From JANJTY01 sp038257155 (GTDB lineage: Bacteria; Pseudomonadota; Gammaproteobacteria; Xanthomonadales; Xanthomonadaceae): 64,000 bases of DNA. The notes below the pieces were generated by a model, which saw nothing but the letters and a program-made list of their open reading frames with translations, searched no databases and had not been told where the DNA came from. Of this stretch, positions 8,833 to 16,456 are shown piece by piece (position 1 is the first letter of the stretch; every line of letters starts with the position of its first letter). The position numbers and the translations under genes are program-made. The stretch covers positions 1 to 64,000 of the forward strand of contig JBBSJP010000020.1 of NCBI GenBank assembly GCA_038257155.1, read 5' to 3'.

Positions 8833-8925
8833 GCGTGTTCGCAAACCAGCGCGTCGCCGCTGGTGTTGCCCCGAACGCCCAAGGCGAACACGCCGGGCGA
8901 TGAGATGGCAGGCTCGGAAGCCGCC
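8833..8925 (+). ncRNA. Putative structured 5' leader RNA of the large secreted protein
   Basis: GCGTGTTCGC (8833-8842) and GCGAACACGC (8884-8893) are exact complements and enclose a second hairpin (ACCAGCG/CGCTGGT around a 6-nt loop). A third stem follows at 8907-8925 (GGC-A-GGCT/AGCC-GCC with loop CGGA). The stacked hairpins lie about 100-190 nt upstream of the ATG at 9022 and lack a U-run. They could form a cis-regulatory RNA or simply a structured untranslated region. No known riboswitch consensus was matched. Confidence 0.35.
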
Positions 8926-9021
8926 AATCCCTTCAGTATTGCCTGGTCTGCAGTCACCACCGGTCGACTGCAGACGCCTGTCCGCCCGCGACGCCTCACA
9001 TCGTTTCACGGAAACCCTCGC

Positions 9022-12000
9022 ATGAATTCTTCGATCTGGCTACGGCTGGCAGTACTGACCGCCCTGATCTGCGTAGCCTCGCCTACGCTCGCTCAGACCA
9101 CCCGCACCTGGACCGGTGCGGTGGACAATCACTGGTCCGTGGCGGGCAACTGGAATCCGGCTGGCAGTCCGGTTGATGGGGATTCGTTGGTGTTTCCCGC
9201 TAACGCCACCAATCGAAGCACTGATAACGACCTGGCCCCTGGAGCGGACTTCGCCCAGATCGCTGTTACTGGCAGCGGCTATACGCTGAATGGTAATGGC
9301 ATCGAACTGAGCGACTCTTTCACTGGCACTTATCCTCAGGTCAATCTGCCGATCAATGTTGCTGGCAACGCCGTGACGTTCCTGGGCAATTCCACGAGGC
9401 TGAACGGGGAGCTCAGCGGTACGGGGCCAGTGCTGGTAACTAGCGATCTGGAGTTGTCGGGCACGCACAGCTTCAGCGGCGCCATGACGGTTCAGAGCAA
9501 CCTGCTTCTGGACGATGCCCACCTGCCACAGGCGACGCTGAACCTGGAGGGTTTCCTCTATGGCAACGGATCTGTGGGGCCGGTCAATTGGACGAACGGA
9601 TGGATTTCCCCCGGACTTGGCCAAATTGATACAAGTGACCTCGCGGCATCGGGAGGGGGCGCTCTGTCCATTCATATCGTTGGCACGATTCCCGGGATTA
9701 GCCACGGCCATCTGAAGGTGGCGGGAAGCGTCGACCTTGGCGCTTTCAAGTGGCTTAGCTCGACCTTCAGCAACAGCCTTGTTCTGACGGCGGGACAGGA
9801 GCTGGTGCTGATTGACAACGACGGCAGCGACCCGATCAGTGGTGCCTTCTCCAACTACCCGCAAGGATCAGTCATCACCCACAATGGCGCCGAATTATTG
9901 GTTAGCTACTCGGGTGGTGACGGCAATGATTTCAGCTTGACGTGCATCTCGGCACCCCGGGTGTGGAACGGCGCGGTCAATGGGCTGTGGTCCGAGCCCG
10001 GTAACTGGACGCCATCCGGCGTGCCGGTAGCGGGAGACTACCTGCGCTTTCCAGATGGCGCCGCGAACCGGGTCAGCACTAATGATCTAACCGCGGGAAC
10101 AGCCTTGTCCCGAATTGACGTGGCTGGTTCCGGCTACGAGTTCAGCGGTAATCGAATTGAACTGACTGAATCCTGGTTCGATACCTGGTGGAACACTCAG
10201 ATCAATCTACCGATCGACGTTGCCGGGAACTCGGTCACGTTTGATGGCAGTCCAACACTGTCTGGAGAGCTGAGCGGCACCGGCCCTGTGTTGATTTCTG
10301 GCAACTGGCAGCTGTCAGGCATTCACAGCTACAGCGGCACCATTACAGTCCAAGGTGATCTGCACCTGGATAGTACCGACCTTTCACAGGCCACGATGGA
10401 CCTTCAGGGTGATCTGAGAGGCGCTGGAATCCTGGGTCCCGTCGAGTGGACTGGGGGATGGATTTCACCGGGTTTTGGGAAAATTGAGACGGACGATCTA
10501 ACGGCGTCGCTGTGGGGGGGTCTGTCGATCCAGATCGAAGGCACCATCCCTGGGGTCAGCCACAGCCAGCTACAAGTTGCCGGAGCTGTGGAGCTTGGCG
10601 CGAACAAATCCTTCATGACCAACTTCGATAGCAGCTTTGTTCCGATCGTGGGACAGGAGTTGTTGCTAATTGATAATGACGGTAGCGACCCGATCAGCGG
10701 AAGCTTCTTCAACCGCCCGGAAGGTTTAATCATCACCCACAATGGTGCCGAACTACTGCTTAGCTATGCGGGCGGGGACGGCAACGACCTCAGTCTGACG
10801 TGCGTCTCCGCCCCCAGGGTTTGGAACGGTGCGGTCAATGGGCTATGGTCCGAGCCCGGCAACTGGACGCCATCTGGTGTGCCAGTGGCGGGAGAGGATC
10901 TGCGCTTCCCAGCTGACGCCGCTAACCGGGTCATGACGAACGATCTGCCGCCCGGAATCGCCATCTCCCGCGTTGATGTCACCAGCCCCGGCTACGCGTT
11001 CAACGGCAACCGGATCGAGCTGACCGAGTCCTGGTTCGCTGGCTGGTGGAGCAGCCAGATCAATCTTCCGATCGACGTTGCCGGGAATTCGGTGACCTTG
11101 TCTGGTTATGCGACGATGGCTGGAGCGCTGAGCGGCACGGGCCCGGTGCTGATGTCGGGCTCCTATTCCTTGTCTGGCTCGCATGGCTACAGCGGCACTA
11201 TGACAGTTCAGGATCACCTGCAACTGGACAATGCTGACTTGTCCCAGGCATCAATTGTCCTTGCGGGCTACCTGAGTGGAAGTGGAGCCGTGGGCGCGGT
11301 TGACTGGATCGCGTTTGGGAAAATTTCCCTCGGTGACGAGCAGATCGACACCGGAAATCTCTCAGCAACGGGACTGGGCGAGCTCACACTTCAGATCGAA
11401 GATAATACCCCGGGAGTCAGTCACGGCAAGTTGCGAGTGGCCGGTAGTGTGGAACTCGGCACGAGCAAGACTCTCTCCACCAATTTCAACAGCAACTTTG
11501 TCCCGATTGTGGGACAGGAGCTAGTGCTAATAGACAACGATGGCAGCGACCTGATCGGTGGCGCCTTCACCAACAGGCCAGAGGGCTCGGTTGTCATTCA
11601 TAACGGGGCCGAATTGCAGGTGAGCTACTCCGGCGGAGACGGTAATGACTTGAGCCTGACCTGCATATCCGCACCCAGAGTGTGGAGCGGCACGGTCAGT
11701 GGGCTGTGGTCTGAACCGGGAAACTGGACACCGTCCGGTGTGCCTGAGTCCGGAGATGATCTGCGTTTCCCGAATGACGCAGCAAACCGAAACACCACCA
11801 ACGACCTGCCCGCTGGAACCGCCTTTTCCCGCGTTGAAGTGGTTGACCTGGGCTACACGTTCAGCGGAAATCGCATAGAGCTAGCTGAGTCCTGGATCAC
11901 TGGATGGTGGTCAACCCAGATTGATCTTCCAATCGATGTTGCCGGGAATGCGGTGACGTTCTTAGGCACTCTGACCTTGGCAGGAGAGCTGAGCGGCTCG

Positions 12001-13542
12001 GGGCCGGTGCTGGTTTCCGACTACCTTACGCTTACGGGCACTCATGGCTATGGCGGCACCATGACGGTGCAGCGGCAGCTGCGTCTAGACGAAGCTGACC
12101 TGTCCCAAGCGACGCTCGTCCTCCAGGGCTCCCTGATAGGCGGTGGATCAGTGGGCCCTGTATCTTGGGCAAGTTCTGGGAACATCTACGCCCAGCTTGA
12201 GCGAATTGCCACCGGCGATCTGACAGCAACGGATTGGGGAACTCTGCATATCCAGAGCACGGGCACGATTCCCGGAATCAGCCACGGCCAGCTGCGGGTG
12301 GTCGGAAACGTGGAGCTTGGGCTTAGCAAAACTCTTAATCTGTACGTTAACGGAGGCTTTGTTCCGGCCCTCGGCCAGGAACTGGTGCTAATCGACAACA
12401 ATGGCAGCGACGCCATCAACGGAACCTTTATTGGCCGGCCAGAGGGCGCCACCGTCGTACTTGGCAACTTCAGTTATCAGCTCAGTTATGTCGGTGGCGA
12501 TGGCAACGACCTCAGCATCACATCGCTGGACGGCCGGCTTCCAACCACAACTAGCCTCGTCTCCAACCGCAATCCGGCCCAAACCGGGCAATGGGTGACG
12601 CTTACCGCCACGGTTGCCGGCGGCACGCAGACGCCCGACGGCGAAGTCATCTTCCGCGACGGTTCCACCGAACTCGGCACGGTAAGCTTGGATGTAGGCG
12701 GCACTGCAATTATCAGCACGGCCTCGCTGGAGCCAGGCAGCCACAGCCTCATTGCCGAGTACCTGGGCGGACCAAACCATGGCGCCAGCGTCTCGGCACC
12801 CTTGATCCAGGACATCGGCGAATTTCATACCCTCACCTACACCACCGGCCCCAATGGCAGCCTGCTCGGCGAGATCTCCCAGCAGGTGTTCGAGGGCAAT
12901 GACGGCAGCGAGATATCGGCTGTGCCCGACCTCGGCTACCGCTTCGTGCAGTGGAGTGATGCTTCTCTTGCCAACCCGCGTATCGACACCAACGTGACCG
13001 AGAACCTCAGCGTCGAAGCGCAGTTTGGCATCGACCCGGATTTGGTTGATCTGGAAGTTGCCAAGGACGACGGCCTGCAGGCCGCGCTGGATGGTCAGGC
13101 CGTGGTCTACGCCATCACGGTGGCCAATGCTGGCCTGGTGGCGGCCAATGGCGCGCAGTTGAACGATGTGCTGCCGGTCGAGTTGATCGATGGCGAGTGG
13201 GCCTGCATTCCGGCCGAGTCCAATACGGCCTGCCCGCAGTCGCCGTTCGATGCCGGCAGTGGCGATCTGTACGCCGAGATTGATCTGCCGGTTGGTGGCT
13301 ATCTGCGTTACGACCTGTCGGCGCGGATCCAGGCGGGCGGCGGTGCGACGGTGTCCAACACCGCCAGCGTTGCGCCGCCGGCCGGGCAGGGCGATCTGGA
13401 GCCGGGCAACAACAGCGCCACCGACAGCACCCTGATCGAGCCCGTGGGAATCTTTGGCACCGGATTCGAAGCCAACCCTGTTTTGCTGTCGGTGCCCGCC
13501 GCAGCCAAGGCGCAGCGGGAGGCGGCGGGTGGCAGTCAGTAA
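9022..13542 (+). CDS. Large secreted repeat protein (four ~286-residue repeats, Ig-like, InlB-like and DUF11-like domains)
   Basis: The protein has 1506 residues with a signal peptide (about 1-26, ending TLAQT). Four repeats start at about residues 28, 311, 597 and 884. Each opens with a WNGAVNGLWSEPGNW-type stretch, runs through SGTGPV and GTIPGVSH and closes GGDGNDLSLT, suggesting an extended beta-helical or autotransporter-like stalk. Then come an Ig-like domain (about 1175-1265), a domain with TGPNGSLLGEISQ resembling the InlB B-repeat type, and a DUF11-like domain (about 1340-1470). The motif IFGTGFE is followed by 23 residues to the stop. No beta-barrel translocator is visible. The ATG is chosen because the signal peptide begins there. 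Probably a surface or secreted adhesin-like protein; function unknown. Confidence 0.8.
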   Translation: MNSSIWLRLAVLTALICVASPTLAQTTRTWTGAVDNHWSVAGNWNPAGSPVDGDSLVFPANATNRSTDNDLAPGADFAQIAVTGSGYTLNGNGIELSDSFTGTYPQVNLPINVAGNAVTFLGNSTRLNGELSGTGPVLVTSDLELSGTHSFSGAMTVQSNLLLDDAHLPQATLNLEGFLYGNGSVGPVNWTNGWISPGLGQIDTSDLAASGGGALSIHIVGTIPGISHGHLKVAGSVDLGAFKWLSSTFSNSLVLTAGQELVLIDNDGSDPISGAFSNYPQGSVITHNGAELLVSYSGGDGNDFSLTCISAPRVWNGAVNGLWSEPGNWTPSGVPVAGDYLRFPDGAANRVSTNDLTAGTALSRIDVAGSGYEFSGNRIELTESWFDTWWNTQINLPIDVAGNSVTFDGSPTLSGELSGTGPVLISGNWQLSGIHSYSGTITVQGDLHLDSTDLSQATMDLQGDLRGAGILGPVEWTGGWISPGFGKIETDDLTASLWGGLSIQIEGTIPGVSHSQLQVAGAVELGANKSFMTNFDSSFVPIVGQELLLIDNDGSDPISGSFFNRPEGLIITHNGAELLLSYAGGDGNDLSLTCVSAPRVWNGAVNGLWSEPGNWTPSGVPVAGEDLRFPADAANRVMTNDLPPGIAISRVDVTSPGYAFNGNRIELTESWFAGWWSSQINLPIDVAGNSVTLSGYATMAGALSGTGPVLMSGSYSLSGSHGYSGTMTVQDHLQLDNADLSQASIVLAGYLSGSGAVGAVDWIAFGKISLGDEQIDTGNLSATGLGELTLQIEDNTPGVSHGKLRVAGSVELGTSKTLSTNFNSNFVPIVGQELVLIDNDGSDLIGGAFTNRPEGSVVIHNGAELQVSYSGGDGNDLSLTCISAPRVWSGTVSGLWSEPGNWTPSGVPESGDDLRFPNDAANRNTTNDLPAGTAFSRVEVVDLGYTFSGNRIELAESWITGWWSTQIDLPIDVAGNAVTFLGTLTLAGELSGSGPVLVSDYLTLTGTHGYGGTMTVQRQLRLDEADLSQATLVLQGSLIGGGSVGPVSWASSGNIYAQLERIATGDLTATDWGTLHIQSTGTIPGISHGQLRVVGNVELGLSKTLNLYVNGGFVPALGQELVLIDNNGSDAINGTFIGRPEGATVVLGNFSYQLSYVGGDGNDLSITSLDGRLPTTTSLVSNRNPAQTGQWVTLTATVAGGTQTPDGEVIFRDGSTELGTVSLDVGGTAIISTASLEPGSHSLIAEYLGGPNHGASVSAPLIQDIGEFHTLTYTTGPNGSLLGEISQQVFEGNDGSEISAVPDLGYRFVQWSDASLANPRIDTNVTENLSVEAQFGIDPDLVDLEVAKDDGLQAALDGQAVVYAITVANAGLVAANGAQLNDVLPVELIDGEWACIPAESNTACPQSPFDAGSGDLYAEIDLPVGGYLRYDLSARIQAGGGATVSNTASVAPPAGQGDLEPGNNSATDSTLIEPVGIFGTGFEANPVLLSVPAAAKAQREAAGGSQ

Positions 13543-13554
13543 AAGCGGTCAGCA

Positions 13555-13640
13555 GGAGATCGGTCAGTTGGGAGCAGTCAGTTGAAGAGCGGTCAGCAAG
13601 ACCGGACAGCTGAAGATCGGTCAGTGAGGGCGGTTGGTGA
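13555..13640. repeat. Degenerate short direct repeats downstream of the large secreted protein
   Basis: Variants of agatcggtcagt, gcggtcagca and gcagtcagttga recur about every 12-25 nt immediately after the stop codon of the 1506-residue protein. The units are imperfect and follow no strict period. They look like decayed tandem repeats with no reading frame. Confidence 0.5.
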
Positions 13641-13690
13641 GAGGCGATTGTCAAAGCGTTACAAGTAACGCGTTTGCCTGCGATGCTCTA

Positions 13691-13755
<65 letters not shown>

Positions 13756-13768
13756 GCTTCTTCGCCTC

Positions 13769-14737
13769 TCAGTCGTACGCCCCCGCCGCCAGCTTCAACA
13801 GTATTCGCGCCTCGCTGCGCAGGCTGGCCGGTTCGATGACTTCGGCATCGGGACCATAGCGCAACACGTCCATCAGCAGTTCGCGCGAGTTGGAGAAGGG
13901 CAGGCGCAGCTCGTAGCTGCCGTCGGGCAGGAAGCGGCCTTCCTGCTTGGAGTGCCAGTGCTGGTCGGCGACCCAGCGCGCGGCATGGGCGGAAAAGCGG
14001 ATCGTGGCCCAGGCCTTGGGTGGACCGGAGAAGATGCCGTAGCTGGACGCCAGCTGCGCATCGAGTTCGGCATCGGGCACGTCCTGAGCGGCATCCTCCA
14101 GGATGCGGGCGGTGCGAACCCGGTCCACGGCAAAACTGCGCAGCGCGCCGCGATCATGGTCGAAGGCGTCGAGATACCAGTTGTCGCGATAGTGGGTGAG
14201 GCGCTGCGGGGAGACGTGCCGGCGGGTGCTGGCATCGGTTGAACGCGCGCGGTAGTCGAAATCCAGTTGCCGGCGTTCCAGCACCGCGCTGGCCACCTGG
14301 CGAAACGCCACCTGGTCGAGCCGTCGCGTGCCACTGGAAGTCACCCGCACGCGCTCGATCGGCCAGCGCTTGCCGCGCGCCTGTTCGGCCAGCAGCGACT
14401 CGATGCGTTCCTGCAGTGGTGCCAGCGCTTCGGACAGCAGGCCTGGACCGGTGCGCGCCAACAACTGCTGGGTAGCGAGCAGGGCATGCAGCTCTTCCGA
14501 GTTCAACCACAGTCCGGGGAGCTCGAAGCGCGAGCCTTCTTCCGGCGCGTAATGAAAGCCTTCCGGCTCGCTGCTCTTGTCGATCGGCGCGCCCAGGGCG
14601 TCGCGCAGGAAGGCGATGTCCCGGTAGACGGTGGCGCGTGAACAGTTCAGCGTGTCCATCAGACGCTGCAGCGGAACCGGAAGGCGCGCCGACTTGAGCT
14701 GGCGATGCAGGGCGAGGATGCGTTCGTATCGGTCCAT
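13769..14737 (-). CDS. YafY/PafB-type transcriptional regulator with HTH and WYL domains
   Basis: In this 322-residue protein the N-terminal DeoR-like winged helix-turn-helix (about residues 1-60) contains QRLMDTLNCSRATVYRDIAFLRD. The WYL ligand-binding domain follows, with the diagnostic core HVSPQRLTHYRDNWYLDAFDH near residues 180-200. A C-terminal WCX-type extension has RELLMDVLRYGPDAEVIEP. WYL regulators respond to nucleic-acid or nucleotide ligands in several systems, but the ligand here is unknown. The ATG read from 14735-14737 begins at MDRYERILALHRQLKSAR, matching family N-termini. It stands alone and divergent from the next gene. Confidence 0.88.
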   Translation of the reverse strand: MDRYERILALHRQLKSARLPVPLQRLMDTLNCSRATVYRDIAFLRDALGAPIDKSSEPEGFHYAPEEGSRFELPGLWLNSEELHALLATQQLLARTGPGLLSEALAPLQERIESLLAEQARGKRWPIERVRVTSSGTRRLDQVAFRQVASAVLERRQLDFDYRARSTDASTRRHVSPQRLTHYRDNWYLDAFDHDRGALRSFAVDRVRTARILEDAAQDVPDAELDAQLASSYGIFSGPPKAWATIRFSAHAARWVADQHWHSKQEGRFLPDGSYELRLPFSNSRELLMDVLRYGPDAEVIEPASLRSEARILLKLAAGAYD

Positions 14738-14884
14738 GCAGCCATTATTAGGGCAGGCGGGCGCCGGCCGCGAGCGGTTCCGCGCAGCCAACGAAAATCG
14801 AACGTCGTTTTAATTTCCAGCCAACACCGACCTGCCTATGCTGCGCGGGCCTTCAAGCCGAAGGCAGCCGCATGCACGGACGCC

Positions 14885-15487
14885 ATGCCAGACACCTCGC
14901 GACGCATCGACGCCACGCCGCTTATCGCCGTCGTCGCCACCTTGCTGCTGCACGCCGGCCTGCTGGCCCTGCTGCGGCAGACACCGGAGATTGCCGCGCC
15001 GCAAGCGGCCAGCCCAACCCCGCCTGCCGAGCGGCTTGAGGTGGTCCTGCTTGAAAGCCCCTCTCCAGCAGCAGAGATCGGCCCACCGCGTCCGGCACGC
15101 AGACAGTCGATATCGCGACCGCTGCGCGCGCCGCAGGGGTTCAACGTGCTGAGCAATGAACTCGAAGCCGACGAATTGCCCGGTGGTACCGATCGCGGCA
15201 TGGTACTCAGCCTGCCGCCTTCGCTGCGCGAGCTTCCAGCTCTCGCGCCGCGCAACCCCATGATGACGCCGCGGGTCGGCATGCCGGGGCGCGACGAGGC
15301 CTTTGTCGAAGGCATTACCATGCACCGGCAAATCACCCCCGAAGTGGTGGTCAACGCGATTGGCGCGTTGTTTGGCGGCGGCCGGTACGATGCCTGTGCC
15401 GACATCCGTTCGCGTCTGGCTTCGGCCGACAGCCATGAGGAGCGCGTCGCGCTGACACATCGGGAACGGGCGCGGCGCTGCCGCTGA
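14885..15487 (+). CDS. Predicted membrane-anchored proline-rich protein of unknown function
   Basis: This encodes 200 residues. A single N-terminal transmembrane helix (about residues 13-32, PLIAVVATLLLHAGLLALL) is followed by a Pro/Ala-rich stretch, the layout of TonB-like or envelope-anchored proteins, but no TonB C-terminal domain is present. The remainder is unrecognised and ends HRERARRCR. Two cysteines (one in DACADI, one at the end) might pair in the periplasm. The ATG at 14885 is chosen because the short basic segment before the helix starts there; the open frame continues upstream without coding signs. Confidence 0.6.
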   Translation: MPDTSRRIDATPLIAVVATLLLHAGLLALLRQTPEIAAPQAASPTPPAERLEVVLLESPSPAAEIGPPRPARRQSISRPLRAPQGFNVLSNELEADELPGGTDRGMVLSLPPSLRELPALAPRNPMMTPRVGMPGRDEAFVEGITMHRQITPEVVVNAIGALFGGGRYDACADIRSRLASADSHEERVALTHRERARRCR

Positions 15488-15514
15488 ATCTCTGGCTGGC
15501 CAGGGAACTTCTCC

Positions 15515-15958
15515 CTAGAGATCCCACTCCAGCAGCAGAAACGTTTCGCCGCGATTGCGCCCATTGGTGCCGGCGTTCGACAGATGGCGCAGGGACAGGT
15601 TCCAGCGTTCCTCGGCATAGCCCGCGCCGGTAAGGAACTGAAAGCGACCCGACAGCACTTCGTTGTCGACGCTGACATAGGCAATGCCGCTGCTGAGAAA
15701 CCAGTGCTTGCCGGCGATGCGCTTGCTCAGCGCGCCAAAGAAGGCGTTCGGTACGCTGTCGGCGCCAGCAATGTGCCGCCTGCCGATATAGCCGCCAAGC
15801 AGCTCCCAAGGGTGCCGCTCATCGCTCAACCAGCCGAGCGTTCCGACGCCGGCATGTTCGCCGTCGATCGAGTCGGCCAGGCCAGCGCCAAGTTGCCAGG
15901 CGGCTTTCGCTGGCAGGCAGGCTACGGTCAGCAGGGCGGCAAACAGGAGGCGTTGCAC
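15515..15958 (-). CDS. PagL-like lipid A 3-O-deacylase (acyloxyacyl hydrolase family)
   Basis: The 147-residue protein has a signal peptide (about 1-19) and alternating beta-strands consistent with a small outer-membrane barrel, finishing on an aromatic-rich strand and terminal Leu. The C-terminal segment RHLSNAGTNGRNRGE carries the PagL catalytic signature H-x-S-N-A with His125 and Ser127 and a glutamate at 138, matching the His-Ser-Glu triad known for Pseudomonas PagL. PagL removes the 3-linked acyl chain of lipid A and thereby changes outer-membrane properties. It is convergent with the upstream gene, with a 27-nt gap. Family call is firm; activity is inferred. Confidence 0.8.
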   Translation of the reverse strand: MQRLLFAALLTVACLPAKAAWQLGAGLADSIDGEHAGVGTLGWLSDERHPWELLGGYIGRRHIAGADSVPNAFFGALSKRIAGKHWFLSSGIAYVSVDNEVLSGRFQFLTGAGYAEERWNLSLRHLSNAGTNGRNRGETFLLLEWDL

Positions 15959-16070
15959 GTGTCACTCTGTCCATGAAGACGCGCGCATGCTAAACCATGC
16001 GCCTTGCTTTCAGACCTTTTCACGATGACGTTTTTTCCCAGACAGCCAGATTGCCGTGTTCCATCCTCAG
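15959..16070. other. Gap upstream of the pagL-like gene and of the soeA duplicate
   Basis: This divergent gap should contain the promoter of the PagL-like gene and possibly that of the soe locus. No terminator, clear promoter box or repeat was recognised. Confidence 0.35.
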
Positions 16071-16456
16071 GCGGCCGACGCACACCACCAGGGACGGTTC
16101 GCATTGGGATGACGCTTGCTGAGGCAGCGGAGGAGCAGGCACATGGCTGAGCCACAGATTGACCTGCACACGTCGCCCGGCGACGAGGTCAAGACCACGA
16201 CTTGCTACATGTGCGCGTGCCGATGTGGGCGAGCGCGGGCGTTTGCGCGCGTCCGGTGGACGGGCGCGCCCGCGCGAGCGCCGCGCCAGGGATGGCGCGG
16301 CCGGCGTACACCACCAGGGACGGTTCGCAGTGGCATGAAGGCTTCTGACGCAGCGGAGCAGCAGGCGCATGGCTGAGCCGACACTCGACCTGTCCGTATC
16401 GCCTGGCGATGAGGTCAAGACGACCACTTGCTACATGTGCGCCTGCCGATGCGGCA
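16071..16456 (+). repeat. Direct duplication of the soeA 5' region (two ~160-bp copies, 226 bp apart)
   Basis: Copy 1 spans 16071-16230 and copy 2 spans 16297-16456. The offset is exactly 226 bp throughout, without visible indels. Each copy contains about 70 bp of untranslated leader (accaccagggacggttcgca), the ATG and the first 29 codons up to the iron-sulfur motif CYMCACRCG. Many of the coding differences in the conserved part are at wobble positions. Confidence 0.85.
16143..16376 (+). pseudogene. Truncated duplicate of the soeA 5' end
   Basis: The frame opens with MAEPQIDLHTSPGDEVKTTT then CYMCACRCG, matching the N-terminus of the adjacent molybdoenzyme. After 29 codons homology stops and the frame runs through GC-rich sequence into the leader of the intact gene, ending at 16376 inside the real soeA start region. 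It lacks the rest of the [4Fe-4S] site and all of the Mo-bisPGD domains, so it cannot be an enzyme. The mostly synonymous differences in the conserved part suggest it is the stub of a once functional paralogue. Confidence 0.7.

Noticed and set aside
8841..8880. GCAAACC...GGTG similarity to a cyclic di-GMP-I riboswitch
   Set aside because: The conserved GCAAAGCC block and tetraloop receptor are missing, so only a generic structured leader was reported.
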